64,000 nucleotides of DNA from JAAFHB01 sp038236995 (GTDB lineage Bacteria; Bacteroidota; Bacteroidia; Bacteroidales; Prolixibacteraceae): NCBI GenBank assembly GCA_038236995.1, contig JBBRZE010000008.1, positions 1 to 64,000 on the forward strand. The letters are read 5' to 3'. The number at the start of each line of letters is the position of its first letter. The first letter of the stretch is position 1. Positions 61,054 through 64,000 of the stretch are shown here, piece after piece. The position numbers were made by a program, and so were the translations under genes. Below the pieces are notes generated by a model, which made no database searches, was not told the DNA's origin, and was given only the letters and a program-made list of their open reading frames with translations.

Positions 61054-63366
61054 CTATTTACTGCCATTATTCATTTCAAAAATAAGCTCCCCGCCTTTTT
61101 GAAGTTCGTCATATGTAATATAAAGCCTATTAAGTATTTGCTGATTCAATTTTGCAGACATGATGTAAATATTTTCTTTGGAAACATTTCGGGCTACTAT
61201 TGTGAAAATTTTGCCATTTGGCAGTTGAATCTCAGTCTTTTCAAATTGAGGACTTCCAAAATAATACCGGCCATCAACAGGATTCACCGGATAAATGCCC
61301 ATAGAGCTGAAGACATACCACGCCGACATCTGTCCGCAATCCTCGTTACCGCACAAACCTGCCGGTGAATTTCGATAAAGCGTATTGATAATTTTATTGG
61401 TATAGAACTGCGTCTTTCCGGGTTTGTCAACCAGATCATATAAGTACGCAAAGTTGTGGTCAGGCTCATTTCCCTGCGAATACTGGCCAATCAAACCTGT
61501 CACATCCTCAGTATCGTTGCCCAACAATTCGGACGTTTGAGTAAACAAACTGTCAAGCATCCTGTCAAAATCAGCCTTTCCTCCCATCAACTCAATTAAG
61601 CCGGGTATGTCATGCGGTACAAAGAATGAATACTGCCAGGTATTTCCTTCCACAAAATGCGCATTACCGTATTCAGCAAAACGCGGATGAAAGGGTACAT
61701 TCCAACTGCCGTCGCTGTTTTTGCCACGGAATAGCCTGTAGGCCGGGTCATACAGATTTTTGTAATACTGCGATCGATCTATGTATTTTTTGTAATTGTC
61801 AGGCTTACCAAGTTGTTTGGCGATTTGGGCAATACACCAGTCGTCGTAGGCATATTCCATTGTTTTTGAAACGGTTCCATTCTTTTCCTTGTCGGTAGGG
61901 ACAAAATGATACTGCCTATAAAAGTCCAGGCCTTTCCGATTGGTTTCAGAAACTGCAATTAGTGCTTTGTACATTTCTTCCAGATCGTACTTTCCTATTT
62001 TCTTGGTTAAAGCATCAGCCATCAGCACCGCAGCATGGTAACCAATCATTGATCCGCCTTCGTTGCCCGAAATTTCCCAGTAAGGCAGCTCCCCGGTCTG
62101 GCGATATTTGGCCATCATAGAATGTATAATATCTTCCTCAACCTTTGGCTGCATAAGCAGAAGCAACGGATTTTCAGCACGAAAAGTATCCCAAAGCGAC
62201 AATAAGGTATATTGCACATAACCTTCAGCTTTGTCTGGAACCTGATTGAAATTTTTATACCAATCATCGACATCCGAAAAACGATAGGGAGCGAGGTAGC
62301 AATGGTATAATGAACTATAAAAAATGGTTCTTTTCACAGAATCGCTGGTCGTAACTTTTATCTTTGACAACTCATCATTCCATTTTCGGCGGCTTGCCTG
62401 ATGCATCTGATCAAAATTCCATCCATACTGATCCGTAGTTTTCAAGTTGGCCAGCGCCCCATCCTCACTTGCAGAAGAAATGGCGACTTTCAGCATTAAA
62501 TCCTTATTCTCTTTTCCGTCAAATGAAAGCGCTGCCACTAAATGTTTTCCTTTGGCTGTATTGGAATCAGGCGTTTCGTCAGTCAAAAAAAACTGATGGT
62601 TTTTTACCGGACGCGAAAACTGCATGGCAAAATAAACCCGTTGGACATTGGCTTTTCCAGATGAAAAACGATATCCTGTAATCATTTCAGGCGACTGGTA
62701 ACGAACGAAGGCATCAGTTGTATGATCGCTATTTGTAAAGCCAAGATTGAGAACAATGCTCTGAATATCTGATTTTTTATTGAACCGATAACGGTGCATG
62801 GCGGCAAGTTCGGCGACCGTCAATTCCACATCAATATCATCATCCTGAAGGTTGACCGAGTAGAATCCGGGTGATGCCTTTTCGGTTGAATGTGAAAATT
62901 TGGAACGGTATTTCAGTAGAAAATGTTTATCAAAAAGTTCCAAATGTCCGTCATGGTCAATAAAACTACTGGGACCAAAACCTTTTTCAGCAAGGATTTC
63001 GTTGACAGTTGAATCACTTTGAATAAAATATTTTTCCCTAATTGGTTTGGTTGTGGGCATCACCGAAATATCACAATAATCGCCCACGCCAGTTCCACTC
63101 AAGTGGGTATGAGAAAAACCAACAATTGTACTATCGCCATAATGATAACCGGCGGCGTACATCCAGCCTTGTCCACCATTATCGGGACTAAGCTGAATCA
63201 TTCCAAACGGATAAGCAGCACCGGGAAACATGTTACCGAAGCCCTCTCCCATTTTGCCGCCTGTTCCGATAAACGGATTGACATAGCTGGAGCAATCACG
63301 CTGCTTCACGAAAGAAGGCTGACAGGCCGTAATAGCCAAAATAAATATAGCAGCAAATCTCATCAT
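61054..63366 (-). CDS. GH92 alpha-mannosidase, lipoprotein
   Basis: 770 residues with leader FAAIFILAITACQPS (lipobox Cys). GH92 signatures: YVNPFIGTGGKMGEGFGNM, FPGAAYPFGMIQLSPD, GFSHTHLSGTG near the N-terminus, a middle barrel with WEISGNEGGSMIGYHAAV, and the closing NEDCGQMSAWYVFSSMGIYPV. These calcium-dependent inverting exo-enzymes remove alpha-linked mannose (mostly alpha-1,2). Full length. Its ATG overlaps the stop of the upstream GH78 gene by four bases, indicating translational coupling. Confidence 0.94.
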   Translation of the reverse strand: MMRFAAIFILAITACQPSFVKQRDCSSYVNPFIGTGGKMGEGFGNMFPGAAYPFGMIQLSPDNGGQGWMYAAGYHYGDSTIVGFSHTHLSGTGVGDYCDISVMPTTKPIREKYFIQSDSTVNEILAEKGFGPSSFIDHDGHLELFDKHFLLKYRSKFSHSTEKASPGFYSVNLQDDDIDVELTVAELAAMHRYRFNKKSDIQSIVLNLGFTNSDHTTDAFVRYQSPEMITGYRFSSGKANVQRVYFAMQFSRPVKNHQFFLTDETPDSNTAKGKHLVAALSFDGKENKDLMLKVAISSASEDGALANLKTTDQYGWNFDQMHQASRRKWNDELSKIKVTTSDSVKRTIFYSSLYHCYLAPYRFSDVDDWYKNFNQVPDKAEGYVQYTLLSLWDTFRAENPLLLLMQPKVEEDIIHSMMAKYRQTGELPYWEISGNEGGSMIGYHAAVLMADALTKKIGKYDLEEMYKALIAVSETNRKGLDFYRQYHFVPTDKEKNGTVSKTMEYAYDDWCIAQIAKQLGKPDNYKKYIDRSQYYKNLYDPAYRLFRGKNSDGSWNVPFHPRFAEYGNAHFVEGNTWQYSFFVPHDIPGLIELMGGKADFDRMLDSLFTQTSELLGNDTEDVTGLIGQYSQGNEPDHNFAYLYDLVDKPGKTQFYTNKIINTLYRNSPAGLCGNEDCGQMSAWYVFSSMGIYPVNPVDGRYYFGSPQFEKTEIQLPNGKIFTIVARNVSKENIYIMSAKLNQQILNRLYITYDELQKGGELIFEMNNGSK

Positions 63367-64000
63367 TTAGTTTTCGATGTAAACTGATAGCTTCCAGAAT
63401 GCACTTTCAACAAATTGGCGCCGTCTTTGTAGCCCAAATACTCGATATCATTTAGCTTTTTAAGCGGCAAACCGCCTTCTGTCACTTCATCATTTTCACT
63501 CCCAGGGACGAAAACCATGGCAGTTGTATTAAATGGCACTTCAATATTTAAAGTGAAAAGTCCAGGTTGCCGCTCCCATTCTGACGAAACCTTTCCTCTC
63601 ATTGTTTCAATTTGTCCCTTTCCATGCCTGAGACTGTCAAGTAATAACGGCTTGACCATAAATGAACTGAAGGCAGGATTCTTTTCATCCAACTGAATAC
63701 CTGCTATGTATTTATAAAACCAGGCATCAATGCTTCCCATCATCACATGATTTTTCGATTGCTTCAAGGTCCAGAATTCGCACATAGTGGTATATTTGCT
63801 CATCATATCATTCCAGCTTGGAGAACTCTTTTGGTTAATGATCTGCCATGCAATATCACCTCTCCCCTGTTGTGCAAGCGCTTCGGGCATATATTTGGTG
63901 CCAAGCACCCCAGTTGTCAGATGAGTTGAATTGTTGACCACAATATCCTTTACCAGATTACCCAATACCTTTTGCTTTATCTTATCCGGAACAATTCCGA
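63363..64000 (-). CDS. GH78 alpha-L-rhamnosidase, C-terminal part (start lies beyond the window)
   Basis: The frame is open to the right edge (GIVPDKIKQKVLGN is read from bases beyond 63923), so only about 212 C-terminal residues are seen. They match the end of GH78: THLTTGVLGTKYMPEALAQQG, MCEFWTLKQSKNHVMMGSIDAW (split as MCEFWTLKQSKN and HVMMGSIDAW), then the beta-sandwich domain (KVSSEWERQPGLFTLNIEVP). It lacks the acid Glu region, which is upstream. The TTG at 63965 is an internal codon. Coupled to GH92 by overlap; with the other GH78 it points to a rhamnose-containing glycan. Confidence 0.88.
   Translation of the reverse strand, partial: GIVPDKIKQKVLGNLVKDIVVNNSTHLTTGVLGTKYMPEALAQQGRGDIAWQIINQKSSPSWNDMMSKYTTMCEFWTLKQSKNHVMMGSIDAWFYKYIAGIQLDEKNPAFSSFMVKPLLLDSLRHGKGQIETMRGKVSSEWERQPGLFTLNIEVPFNTTAMVFVPGSENDEVTEGGLPLKKLNDIEYLGYKDGANLLKVHSGSYQFTSKTK

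Noticed and set aside
63363..63965. Independent 200-residue protein starting at TTG 63965
   Set aside because: The frame is open to the window edge and the sequence is the end of a GH78 enzyme, so the TTG is internal.

Overview
The window is bacterial chromosome from a member of the Bacteroidota, most likely the Bacteroidales/Marinilabiliales group. The evidence is SusC/SusD pairs, a one-protein hybrid two-component regulator, a type IX secretion sorting tail, DUF4402 and DUF5020 proteins, and -7 boxes of the TAnnTTTG type. The genus cannot be told from the sequence. No rRNA, intact insertion sequence or CRISPR array was seen.

Region 1 (1-12106) looks like ordinary chromosome. A plus-strand locus encodes a large repeat-rich cell-surface protein cut by the left edge, a small DUF4402 protein, and a 1362-residue protein that joins an usher-like outer-membrane barrel to four SPOR-type repeats. 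An NtrC-type sigma-54 activator follows on the minus strand. A purine-uptake pair (DUF5020/Tsx-like channel plus NCS2 permease) and a tRNA-Val(GAC) gene complete the region.

Region 2 (12084-51126) is the main discovery. A 113-bp sequence made of the 3' end of the tRNA-Val gene plus its downstream terminator is repeated at 51014-51126 with only four differences. The roughly 39 kb between the copies starts with a truncated tyrosine integrase fused to a decayed cas6 fragment. The rest is a single-direction polysaccharide utilisation locus (PUL). It reads leftwards as HTCS regulator, a 33-residue membrane micro-ORF, SusC, SusD, GH10, a GH55-like beta-helix protein, GlcG-like, aldo/keto reductase, GH-A hydrolase, GPH-type transporter, GH94 phosphorylase, two GH3 enzymes, a second GH55-like protein, a SUMF1-fold protein, CBM6, DUF362, GH2, a GH50-like enzyme, a TolB-like propeller, a TIM-barrel isomerase and GH5. 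This is best read as a PUL carried into tRNA-Val by an integrative element that has since lost its integrase. The enzymes suggest export of GHs, import of beta-linked gluco- or xylo-oligosaccharides through SusCD, and cytoplasmic phosphorolysis by GH94. The exact glycan is unknown.

Region 3 (51127-64000) is also minus strand and also concerned with glycans, but lies outside the repeats: an S41-type peptidase, GH78 rhamnosidase with a PA14 tail, metallophosphoesterase, a broken GxxExxY gene, an alpha/beta hydrolase, a propeller plus alpha-barrel lipoprotein, a GH92 mannosidase and the C-terminal part of another GH78 that runs off the right edge. It may be the older resident locus next to which the island landed.
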